A DNA stretch of 64,000 nt, taken from Streptomyces dengpaensis (GTDB taxonomy: Bacteria > Actinomycetota > Actinomycetes > Streptomycetales > Streptomycetaceae). The translations under genes were made by a program, and so were the position numbers. The notes beneath the pieces are model-generated. The model did no database searches and was not told where the DNA came from. It saw only the letters and a program-made list of their open reading frames with translations. This document shows, piece by piece, positions 1-6,679 of the stretch (within the stretch, counting starts at the first letter, position 1; each line of letters starts with the position of its first letter). The DNA is taken from the NCBI RefSeq assembly GCF_002946835.1, contig NZ_CP026652.1:1364001-1428000 (forward strand), read 5' to 3'.

Positions 1-860
1 CCGTTCGTCTCCAGACGGGTCGCGAGTTCCGCCGAGCGGCCCTGCTGGGCCGCTTCCAGGGCGTCGCGCGCGAGCGCCGCGCCGCTGAAGTGGGCTTCCA
101 GACAACCCCGGTTGCCGCAGGCGCACGGCCTTCCGTCGGGCACGGCCTGGATGTGCCCGATGTCGCCTGCGCTTCCCGTCGTACCACGGTAGACCTCACC
201 GCTGACGACGATGCCGCAGCCGATACCCGTACCGATCTTGACGCAGAGGAAGTCGCCCACGGAACGTGCGACGCCCGCGTGCTGCTCCCCCATGGCCATC
301 AGGTTCACGTCGTTGTCGACCATGACCGGGCAGCCGAGTTCCTGGCTGAGCGCCTCGCGGACCGGGAATCCGTCCCAGCCGGGCATGATCGGTGGGGCGA
401 CCGGGACGCCCTCGGGGAAACGGACGGGCCCCGGTACGCCGATGCCGGCGCCGTCGAACCCCTCCGTGAGCCCCGAGGCCTTCAACTTCGCGGCCATGGC
501 GAGGACTTGCTCGAAGACCGCGACCGGTCCTTCGCGGACGTCCATGGGCTGGTTGATGTGCCCCAGGACTTCCAGCTCCGGGTTGGTGACGGCCACGTCG
601 ATCGAGGTCGCCCCGATGTCGACGCCGAGGAAGCGCAGCGCGGGGGCGAGCCGGATGTTGTGGGAGCGGCGACCGCCGCGGGAGGCGGCGAGTCCGTCGG
701 CCACCACGAGGCCCGTCTCCAGGAGCCGTTCCACCTCGACGGCCAGTTTCGACCGCGAGAGGTCGATCTGATCGCCCAGCTGGGCACGGGAGTTGGGGCC
801 ACCGTCGCGCAACAGGCGCAGCAGCCTGGCCTGGTGGGCGTTCGCGGGTCGTGCCGTCAT
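1..860 (-). CDS. ROK family transcriptional regulator (3' end beyond window)
   Basis: The reading frame starts at ATG 860 and stays open to base 1, so the C-terminus lies outside the window. The N-terminal 70 or so residues form a MarR-like winged helix (ANAHQARLLRLLRDGG..., SRAQLGDQIDLSRSKL). A ROK/glucokinase-like ASKHA fold follows, with the phosphate loop LGVDIGATSIDVAV, an acidic VDNDVN segment, and the ROK zinc motif CACGNRGCLE. ROK repressors of this layout bind a sugar or phospho-sugar and control carbohydrate operons. No sugar operon is visible here, so the target is unknown. It reads away from the GntR gene upstream. Confidence 0.93.
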   Translation of the reverse strand, partial: MTARPANAHQARLLRLLRDGGPNSRAQLGDQIDLSRSKLAVEVERLLETGLVVADGLAASRGGRRSHNIRLAPALRFLGVDIGATSIDVAVTNPELEVLGHINQPMDVREGPVAVFEQVLAMAAKLKASGLTEGFDGAGIGVPGPVRFPEGVPVAPPIMPGWDGFPVREALSQELGCPVMVDNDVNLMAMGEQHAGVARSVGDFLCVKIGTGIGCGIVVSGEVYRGTTGSAGDIGHIQAVPDGRPCACGNRGCLEAHFSGAALARDALEAAQQGRSAELATRLETN

Positions 861-1050
861 ACGTCTCACGAGCCCCTCCCCGCCTCAATCGGCCTTGCGT
901 CCGTCGTACGTCGAGTTCCGGTCAACTCACCGCCGGTCCTGCTTTCGAAGGGAACGTAGCAGCGGCTGCCGGGAGTGGGAAGAAGTAACGCACAGATTGC
1001 CGTCAACTTTCTCCACTCACAGGACAAAGAGGGGTCCCGGGCACGCCAGA

Positions 1051-1074
1051 GGCGCACAGCCAAGGCTGTGCGCC
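1051..1074 (-). terminator. Perfect GC-rich hairpin downstream of the GntR gene
   Basis: GGCGCACAGCC, an AA spacer and GGCTGTGCGCC form an 11-bp perfect stem 59 nt past the GntR stop codon. There is no U-tract, so termination is inferred only from position and stem strength. The rest of 861-1132 holds no convincing gene. Confidence 0.5.
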
Positions 1075-1132
1075 GGGTGACAGGGCGTTGCGCGAGGTAC
1101 TGGGTCGCCCGACTCGGTGCCGGGTCGCCCGA

Positions 1133-1807
1133 CTACTTCTCCCGCTCGTGGTACATCTTGCGCGTGTGCTCCGTGTGGGCGCGCATGACCGTCGTGGCGC
1201 GCTGCTCGTCGCGGTCCGCGATCGCCGCGATGAGCTCGCGGTGTTCGATCCAGGACTGGCGGCCGCGCTGCCGGGCGACCGGCGTGTAGTACCAGCGGAC
1301 CCGCCGGTCGACCTGCGCGGCCAGCTCGGCGAGGACGGTGTTGCCCGCAAGCTCCATGACCTTCGCGTGGAGCCGGGCGTTCATCGCGACCGCGCCGTCC
1401 ACGTCGTCGGCGGCGACCGCCCGCTCGCCCTGCGAGCAGAGTTCTTCGAGGGCGGTGATGGCCTCGGCGCCCGCGTTGGCGGCGGCAAGCCGGGCGGCCT
1501 CGGCCTCCAGGAGCGTACGGACCGTCAGGAGTTGGTCTGCCTCCTGCTCGGTCGGTTCGTGCACGAACGCGCCCTGGGCGGGCCGCAGATCGACCCAGCC
1601 CTCGGTGCTGAGGCGCTGCAAGGCCTCGCGCACGGGCTGCCGGGACACCCCGAGGTGCCCGGCGAGTTCGCTCTCGACGAGGTGCTGGCCCGGCTGGAGG
1701 GCGCGCGTGGTGATGAGTTCCAGCAGCGCTTCGTAGACGCGGTCGCGCAGCGGGCCGGGCCGTTCGAGCTTGGGCACCGCTCCCTGCGGCAGTCCTGTCG
1801 ACAACAT
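1133..1807 (-). CDS. GntR family (FadR/FCD subfamily) transcriptional regulator
   Basis: This 224-residue protein has a GntR winged helix at residues 15-80 (VYEALLELITTRALQPGQ..., ELAGHLGVSRQPVREALQRL). An all-helical FCD ligand domain follows, with conserved Asp/His positions (ARLHAKVMELAGN, HRELIAAIADRD). FCD regulators typically sense small organic acids via a bound metal and act as dimers on short palindromes. A 13-bp AT-rich palindrome lies 44-56 nt upstream of the start. The gene is close to the decayed formate/oxalate module at 3.1-6.1 kb, so an organic-acid ligand is plausible but inferred. Confidence 0.93.
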   Translation of the reverse strand: MLSTGLPQGAVPKLERPGPLRDRVYEALLELITTRALQPGQHLVESELAGHLGVSRQPVREALQRLSTEGWVDLRPAQGAFVHEPTEQEADQLLTVRTLLEAEAARLAAANAGAEAITALEELCSQGERAVAADDVDGAVAMNARLHAKVMELAGNTVLAELAAQVDRRVRWYYTPVARQRGRQSWIEHRELIAAIADRDEQRATTVMRAHTEHTRKMYHEREK

Positions 1808-1850
1808 CGCGGTCCCCTCCTGGGCAGCGTTGTCGCTGCACTACGAAAGT

Positions 1851-1863
1851 CAATTATGAATTG
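1851..1863. promoter_or_regulatory. AT-rich palindrome, candidate GntR operator
   Basis: CAATT-ATG-AATTG is a 13-bp palindrome that stands out in GC-rich DNA just upstream of the FCD regulator, as expected for an autoregulatory site. The words TTGTC and CTACAG follow it and recur as TTGTCTACAG on the minus strand near 3844, at the broken transporter gene. The assignment is inference. Confidence 0.35.
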
Positions 1864-1942
1864 TCTTTCGCCTACAGTCTACGGCGCACAAACGCCGGCA
1901 AGCACAGGTATGGGGCTCCTCACACCGTGACGTACGGGCAGC

Positions 1943-2881
1943 TCACGGGCAACGGACCACCTGTCCGGCGTACGACAGGTTCCCACCGAAGCCGAACAGC
2001 AGGACGGGGTCGCCCGCGGAGATCTCTCCGCGCTCCACGAGTTTGGAGAAGGCGAGCGGAATGCTCGCGGCGGACGTGTTCCCCGACTCCGTGACGTCCC
2101 GCGCGACGACGGCGTTGACCGCGCCGATCTTCAGGGCAAGGGGCTCGATGATGCGCAGGTTCGCCTGGTGCAGGACGACGCCCGCGAGGTCCTCGGGGGC
2201 GAGGCCCGCGCGCTCGCACGCCTTGCGTGCGATGGACGGCAGTTGCGTGGTTGCCCAGCGGTAGACGCTCTGCCCCTCCTGCGCGAACCGCGCGGGCGTG
2301 CCCTCGATCCGTACCGCGTGCCCCATCTCGGGCACCGAGCCCCACAGCACCGGCCCGATGCCGGGCTCCTCGGCGGCTTCGACCACGGCCGCCCCGGCGC
2401 CGTCCCCGACGAGGACGCAGGTCGTACGGTCCGTCCAGTCCGTCACGTCGGACATCTTGTCGGCGCCGATGACCAGGGCACGGGTCGCGGCACCGGCACG
2501 TACGGCGTGGTCGGCGGTCGCGAGGGCGTGCGTGAAGCCCGCACAGACGACGTTGACGTCCATCGCGGCCGGGGAGGGGATGCCGAGCCGGGCGGCGACA
2601 CGGGCGGCCATGTTCGGGGAGCGGTCGACGGCGGTGGAGGTGGCGACGAGGACGAGATCGATGTCGACCGCACCGAGGCCCGCCGCCGCGAGCGCCTTGG
2701 CGGCGGCGTGCGCGGCCAGCTCGTCGACCGGCTCGTCGGGCCCGGCGATATGGCGTGTGCGGATGCCCACCCGGGTTCTGATCCACTCGTCGCTGGTGTC
2801 GACCAGGCCTGCCAGATCCTCGTTGGTGAGAATCCTGGCGGGCTGGTAATGGCCGACAGCGGCGATCCGTGAGCCGTTCAT
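1943..2881 (-). CDS. 3-oxoacyl-ACP synthase III family protein (FabH-like)
   Basis: The protein has 312 residues, the usual KAS III length. The thiolase-fold catalytic triad is complete: Cys113 in NVVCAGFTHAL, His238 in VLHQANLRII and Asn268 in ESGNTSAASIPLA. The N-terminal SDEWIRTRVGIRTRHIA is typical of FabH. It would condense an acyl-CoA with malonyl-ACP, or act as an acyltransferase. It is not inside a fab operon (no fabD, acpP or fabF nearby), so this is an accessory paralogue whose starter unit cannot be told from sequence. ATG 2881 is the start; the next gene on this strand is a separate unit. Confidence 0.92.
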   Translation of the reverse strand: MNGSRIAAVGHYQPARILTNEDLAGLVDTSDEWIRTRVGIRTRHIAGPDEPVDELAAHAAAKALAAAGLGAVDIDLVLVATSTAVDRSPNMAARVAARLGIPSPAAMDVNVVCAGFTHALATADHAVRAGAATRALVIGADKMSDVTDWTDRTTCVLVGDGAGAAVVEAAEEPGIGPVLWGSVPEMGHAVRIEGTPARFAQEGQSVYRWATTQLPSIARKACERAGLAPEDLAGVVLHQANLRIIEPLALKIGAVNAVVARDVTESGNTSAASIPLAFSKLVERGEISAGDPVLLFGFGGNLSYAGQVVRCP

Positions 2882-3036
2882 GAGCGATCCCCCTCGTGCT
2901 TTCGGTAGCGGGATCCTCCAGTCTGATCAGTGACTCACGGGTACGGCGGAGGGTGATTCCACAGGAAAGGGACGCCAGGCTTGTCGGCTTCTGTCAGACG
3001 CTCGGATGCCCGATCATCTTCCGTACGCACGCGCGA

Positions 3037-3079
3037 GCCCCGGCCCGCGCGCGTTCCGTACGCACGCCCGGGCCGGGGC
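3037..3079 (-). terminator. Hairpin after the transporter small subunit
   Basis: GCCCCGGCCCG (3037-3047) and CGGGCCGGGGC (3069-3079) form an 11-bp perfect stem 32 nt beyond the small-subunit stop codon. No U-run follows, as in many Streptomyces terminators. The flanks also carry two direct copies of TTCCGTACGCACGC. Confidence 0.5.
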
Positions 3080-3110
3080 CCACACGAGTTCAACCCGTAC
3101 CCTCGGGAAC

Positions 3111-3239
3111 TCACCCCGTGAACAATTGTTTGGCTTTCAGTACGAGCTCGTACAGGCCGTAGCAGAGGGGCGCACCCACCCACAGCCAGGCGAAGGCGAT
3201 CAGTGGCCGCCTATGGGGCGGGCTGCTCTCGCTGGACAT
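3111..3239 (-). CDS. MFS (OFA-type) transporter small subunit
   Basis: This 42-residue peptide starts at ATG 3239 and has one membrane segment (PLIAFAWLWVGAPLCYGLYE) followed by a basic tail (LVLKAKQLFTG). Such single-span proteins are conserved directly downstream of oxalate:formate-antiporter-type MFS genes. It overlaps the end of the transporter frame by 29 bp, so the two were co-translated. The partner transporter is now truncated, so the small subunit is probably orphaned. A longer in-frame start at 3299 exists but would add residues the family lacks. Confidence 0.75.
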   Translation of the reverse strand: MSSESSPPHRRPLIAFAWLWVGAPLCYGLYELVLKAKQLFTG

Positions 3240-3828
3240 CGACAGCCTCCCTCGGTGCGGGGATGTGGTGGCGGGCATGGACGGGACGTACCAGCTCATT
3301 GGCGATGAACCCGACGACGAGCAGGCCGATCATGATCAGGAACGACAGTCCGTAGAGGGACGAACCGTGCTTGCCCGCCTCCTCCTGCCGGTCGGCGATC
3401 CAGTTCACGATCAGTGGGCCGAGGACACCCGCCATTGACCAGGCGGTGAGCAGCCGGCCGTGGATCGCGCCGACCTGGTAACTGCCGAAGAGGTCCTTCA
3501 GATACGCGGGAATCGTCGCGAAGCCGCCCCCGTAGAACGACAGGATCACCAGCGCGCAGATGATGAACAGCGGCTTCGACGAGTCCCCGAACCAGGCGAT
3601 GAGCGCGTACATCAGCGCGCCCGCCCCGAGGTAGACCCGGTAGATGTTCTTGCGGCCGATCAGGTCGGACGTCGAGGACCAGCCGATACGGCCCGCCATG
3701 TTGGCCGCGGAGAGCAGCGCGACGAACCCCGCGGCCGCCGAGACCGACACGGGCGTGGAGGTGTCCGCGAAGAAGTCCGTGATCATCGGGGCGGCCTTCT
3801 CCAGGATGCCTGCCCCAACCCTTGCCGC
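3211..3828 (-). pseudogene. OFA family MFS transporter, C-terminal half only
   Basis: The frame encodes the C-terminal half of an oxalate/formate antiporter family MFS transporter: GILEKAAPMITDFF, then about six membrane spans including AGRIGWSSTSDLIGRKN and YGGGFATIPAYLKDLFG. OFA proteins are about 430-450 residues; here only about 200 remain. In-frame TGA codons occur directly upstream (rc of 3829-3834), and no N-terminal half is found before the divergent gene at 3913. The 5' half, its promoter and start codon were therefore lost by deletion, with the breakpoint near 3815-3830. ATG 3786 is only an internal methionine. Confidence 0.85.
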
Positions 3829-3912
3829 TCATCATTCCATCCTGTAGACAATATTTCGTCGACAAGAGTTCGGCAGTTCCTCGGTACCCTCGACCGAACG
3901 GAGCGCCACACA

Positions 3913-4884
3913 GTGAAAGTCGCAGTTCTCGGCGCCGGTGCGATCGGCGCCTACGTCGGCGCCGCGCTGCACCGCGCAGGCGCCGATGTGCACCTCGTCG
4001 CCCGTGGACCGCATCTGGCGGCCATGAGGGAGCACGGAGTCCGCGTGCTCAGCCCCCGCGGTGACTTCACCGCGCGTGCCCACGCCACCGACGACCCGGC
4101 CGAGATCGGCCCGGTCGACTACGTCTTCCTGGGCCTGAAGGCCAACTCGTACGCGGCGTGCGGGCCGCTGATCGAGCCACTGCTGCACGACACCACGGCG
4201 GTGATCGCCGCCCAGAACGGCATCCCCTGGTGGTACTTCCACCAGCACGGCGGCCCGCACGACGGCCACCGTATCGAGAGCGTGGACCCGGACGGCGCGG
4301 TCAGTGCGGTGCTCGCGCCCGAACGGGCCATCGGTTGCGTTGTGTATGCCGCAACAGAGCTGGAAGGACCGGGAGTCGTACGTCATCTCGAAGGCACCCG
4401 GTTCTCCATCGGCGAGCCCGGCCGGTCCCTCTCCGAGCGCTGTCAGGCGTTCAGCGAGGCCATGCAGGCGGGCGGGCTCAAGTGCCCGGTCGAGCAGGAC
4501 CTGCGCAACGACATCTGGCTCAAGCTGCTCGGCAATATCTCCTTCAACCCCATCAGCGCGCTGGCCCGCGCGACGATGCGGCAGATGTGCCTGCACGGCG
4601 GCACGCGCAAGGTCATCGAGATCATGATGACCGAGACGCTGGCGGTCGCGGAGGCCCTTGGCTGCAAGGTGGGCGTCTCCATCGAACGGCGGCTGGCCGG
4701 CGCGGAGCGCGTCGGCGATCACCGCACCTCCACACTCCAGGATCTGGAGCGCGGCAAACCGCTCGAACTCGACGTGCTGCTCGCGGCCGTCGTGGAGCTG
4801 GCGGAGATCACCGAGGTCCCGGTGCCGACGCTCCGTACCGTCCACGCCATCTCGGATCTGCTCGCGCTGAGGACGGCGGCATGA
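3913..4884 (+). CDS. Ketopantoate reductase family protein (2-dehydropantoate 2-reductase-like)
   Basis: Starting at GTG 3913, this 323-residue protein has an N-terminal Rossmann fold (VAVLGAGAIGAYVGAALHRAG) for NADPH. It also has the central AAQNGIPWWYFHQHGG segment and the family helix with its conserved lysine and asparagine (DIWLKLLGNISFNPISAL). The C-terminal helical domain ends SDLLALRTAA. Members reduce 2-dehydropantoate to pantoate or related 2-keto acids. The WWYFHQH region differs from canonical PanE and suggests a paralogue. Its stop codon overlaps the start of the formate dehydrogenase remnant (ATGA), so it belonged to the same operon. Confidence 0.9.
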   Translation: MKVAVLGAGAIGAYVGAALHRAGADVHLVARGPHLAAMREHGVRVLSPRGDFTARAHATDDPAEIGPVDYVFLGLKANSYAACGPLIEPLLHDTTAVIAAQNGIPWWYFHQHGGPHDGHRIESVDPDGAVSAVLAPERAIGCVVYAATELEGPGVVRHLEGTRFSIGEPGRSLSERCQAFSEAMQAGGLKCPVEQDLRNDIWLKLLGNISFNPISALARATMRQMCLHGGTRKVIEIMMTETLAVAEALGCKVGVSIERRLAGAERVGDHRTSTLQDLERGKPLELDVLLAAVVELAEITEVPVPTLRTVHAISDLLALRTAA

Positions 4885-5237
4885 GGAGACCCCACCCGCA
4901 GGTCTACGCCCGGCCCGCGGACCCGCTGGTCCTGGACGTCGGCACCGACATCGCTCTGGCCCACGCGGTCGGCCGCGAGATCATCCACGCGGGGCTCGCC
5001 GACCACGCCTTCATCGAGCGGGCGACGAGCGAGTTCGAGGAGTACAGACAACTGGTCGAGCCCTGGACCCCGTCGCTCGCCGCAAAGGTGACGGGCGTAC
5101 CGGTGTCCGCCATACGGGAGTTGGCGCGCGCGTACGCCCGGGACGAGCGCACCCGGCTGCCGCACCGGACGCCCGGCATCGCCGAGCACCCCAGCGAGGG
5201 CCTCCTCGGCCACCAGCACGTACAGAAGCGGGGCTGA
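4881..5237 (+). pseudogene. Formate dehydrogenase alpha subunit fragment (molybdopterin oxidoreductase)
   Basis: The 118-codon frame matches an internal stretch of FdhA-type molybdopterin oxidoreductases: DVGTDIALAHAVGREIIHAG, then FIERATSEFEEYRQLVEPW and VTGVPVSAIRELARAYARD. The intact enzyme has more than 700 residues. The N-terminal Fe-S/cysteine region, most of the active site and the C-terminal domain are missing, and the last 30 residues look scrambled. This is a double-deletion remnant between the reductase gene and fdhD. Confidence 0.85.
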
Positions 5238-5242
5238 TCGAC

Positions 5243-6142
5243 ATGGGACGCGTCACGGAACGACGCAAGGTGATCCGTATCCGGGACGGGGCCCTGAGCA
5301 CCCGCCCGGACACGCTCGTCGCCGAGGAACCACTGGAGATCCGCCTCAACGGCAAGCCGCTCGCCATCACCATGCGCACGCCGGGCGACGACTTCGCGCT
5401 GGCGGCGGGTTTCCTCGTCAGCGAGGGCGTGCTGGGCGAGGCCGACGAGCTGCAGAACATCGTGTACTGCGCGGGCGCGACGGATGGGGGCACCTCCCGC
5501 TCGAGCGGAGCCGAGAGTGGGGGACGCTCCAACACGTACAACGTCGTCGACGTGCGGACGGCACCCGGCGTCGTGATCCCTGACATCACGCTCGAACGCA
5601 ATGTGTACACGACGTCGTCCTGCGGTCTGTGCGGCAAGGCGAGCCTTGACGCGGTCCGTACGACGGCCCGCTGGACGATCGACGACACGGAGGGCGACAC
5701 CACTCCCCCGGTGCGGCTGGAACCCGAACTGCTCGCGAGCCTCCCCGACCGGCTGCGGGCGGCCCAGCGGGTCTTCGACCGGACCGGGGGTCTGCACGCG
5801 GCGGCGCTGTTCACCGAGGAGGGCGAGCTCGTCGACATACGCGAGGATGTGGGCCGGCACAACGCGGTCGACAAGCTGGTCGGCCGCGCCCTGCAGAACG
5901 GCACGCTCCCGCTGTCCCGGGCGGTTCTGCTGGTCTCGGGCCGGGCCTCCTTCGAGCTGGCGCAGAAGGCGGTGATGGCGGGCATTCCGGTGCTCGCGGC
6001 GGTCTCGGCTCCGTCGTCCCTCGCGGTCGACCTGGCCGCGGAGACAGGCCTGACCCTGGTCGGGTTCCTGCGCGGCGTCTCCATGAACGTGTACGCGGGT
6101 GAGCATCGCCTCGCCCTGCGGGCCGCGGCCGGCCAGGGCTGA
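5243..6142 (+). CDS. fdhD: FdhD, formate dehydrogenase accessory sulfurtransferase
   Basis: This 299-residue FdhD passes sulfur from a cysteine desulfurase to the molybdenum cofactor of formate dehydrogenase. The CGLCG active-site loop is intact (Cys127, Cys130), as are the GEADELQNIVYC and LVDIREDVGRHNAVDKLVG blocks. Between IVYCAGA and NTYNVVDV lies an unusual stretch, about residues 82-96 (TSRSSGAESGGR), encoded by a copy of a dispersed genomic repeat (5485-5524) inserted in frame. The cognate formate dehydrogenase next door is a remnant, so this FdhD either serves an enzyme elsewhere or has lost its purpose. Confidence 0.95.
   Translation: MGRVTERRKVIRIRDGALSTRPDTLVAEEPLEIRLNGKPLAITMRTPGDDFALAAGFLVSEGVLGEADELQNIVYCAGATDGGTSRSSGAESGGRSNTYNVVDVRTAPGVVIPDITLERNVYTTSSCGLCGKASLDAVRTTARWTIDDTEGDTTPPVRLEPELLASLPDRLRAAQRVFDRTGGLHAAALFTEEGELVDIREDVGRHNAVDKLVGRALQNGTLPLSRAVLLVSGRASFELAQKAVMAGIPVLAAVSAPSSLAVDLAAETGLTLVGFLRGVSMNVYAGEHRLALRAAAGQG
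5485..5524 (+). repeat. Dispersed repeat module inserted in fdhD
   Basis: The core CCCGCTCGAGCGGAGCCGAG followed by AGTGGGGG matches the loop of the intergenic inverted repeat at 35907-35982 (CCCGCTCGAGCGAAGCCGAG then AGTCGGGG), and partly the copy at 16968-17142 (GAAGCCGAGAGTGGGGAGG). Here it keeps the reading frame and adds about 14 codons. Confidence 0.75.
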
Positions 6143-6238
6143 CCGGCTCCCCCGCGACACGGCGGCGGGGCCTCGAACGGCGGGGAGCGCCCCCTGCGCC
6201 GGAGAGGCCCCGCCTCAGCCCTGCTTCAGCCCTCCCGC

Positions 6239-6358
6239 CTACGCTTGCTGCTGCGACTGCGTGCCGGAGATCCGCGTCAACAGGCCCATGAACTGCGCCC
6301 GTTCAGCCGTCGAGAGTCGCTCCAGCAGGGTGCCGTTCGCCTCGCGCGCCGCCGTCAC
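6239..6358 (-). pseudogene. MarR family regulator remnant (C-terminal end)
   Basis: The minus-strand frame ending at TAG 6239-6241 reads VTAAREANGTLLERLSTAER followed by AQFMGLLTRIS. This is the typical last helix pair of MarR regulators (LLERLSxxERAQFxxLL). The winged-helix domain is absent. The frame continues without homology into DNA that encodes the other remnant on the opposite strand, placing a deletion junction near 6355-6365. Confidence 0.65.
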
Positions 6359-6473
6359 GGACGGGACGCTGAAGCCCGCCGTGCACGGGGAGTTCGTGCT
6401 GGAGGACGCCCCGAAGGCGTACGAGGCGATCGCGTCGCGGAGCAATCTCGGCAAAGTGACAGCGCGCCCCTGA
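6359..6473 (+). pseudogene. Zinc-type quinone oxidoreductase remnant (C-terminal end)
   Basis: The plus-strand frame to TGA 6471 reads DGTLKPAVHGEFVLEDAPKA, then YEAIASRSNLGKVTARP. This is the standard C-terminus of NADPH:quinone reductases of the MDR superfamily (P.v...F.LedA.kAye...s....GKv). All of the protein upstream is missing. MarR and quinone-reductase genes are usually divergent neighbours, so one deletion removing both 5' halves and the shared promoter explains the pair. Confidence 0.65.
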
Positions 6474-6679
6474 CACTCCCTCACCTCCGGCGGACCTGGT
6501 CCGCCGCGCAGAACCTCCCGTCCGGGGTGCGAGGCACTGGTGCGATCTGGTGTGAACATGACCGATGCACGCTTCTTGTGGGGTGCCTGAGAGCCCAAGT
6601 AGCGTCCGTGACAAGAACGTTGGACGTGGGATGTCCAGAGTATCCGGATTGCCCAGACGCATGAAGGGCAGGTCGCACC

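Noticed and set aside
90..959. Long plus-strand ORF at the window start
   Set aside because: It is a shadow of the ROK regulator on the minus strand and has no family features.
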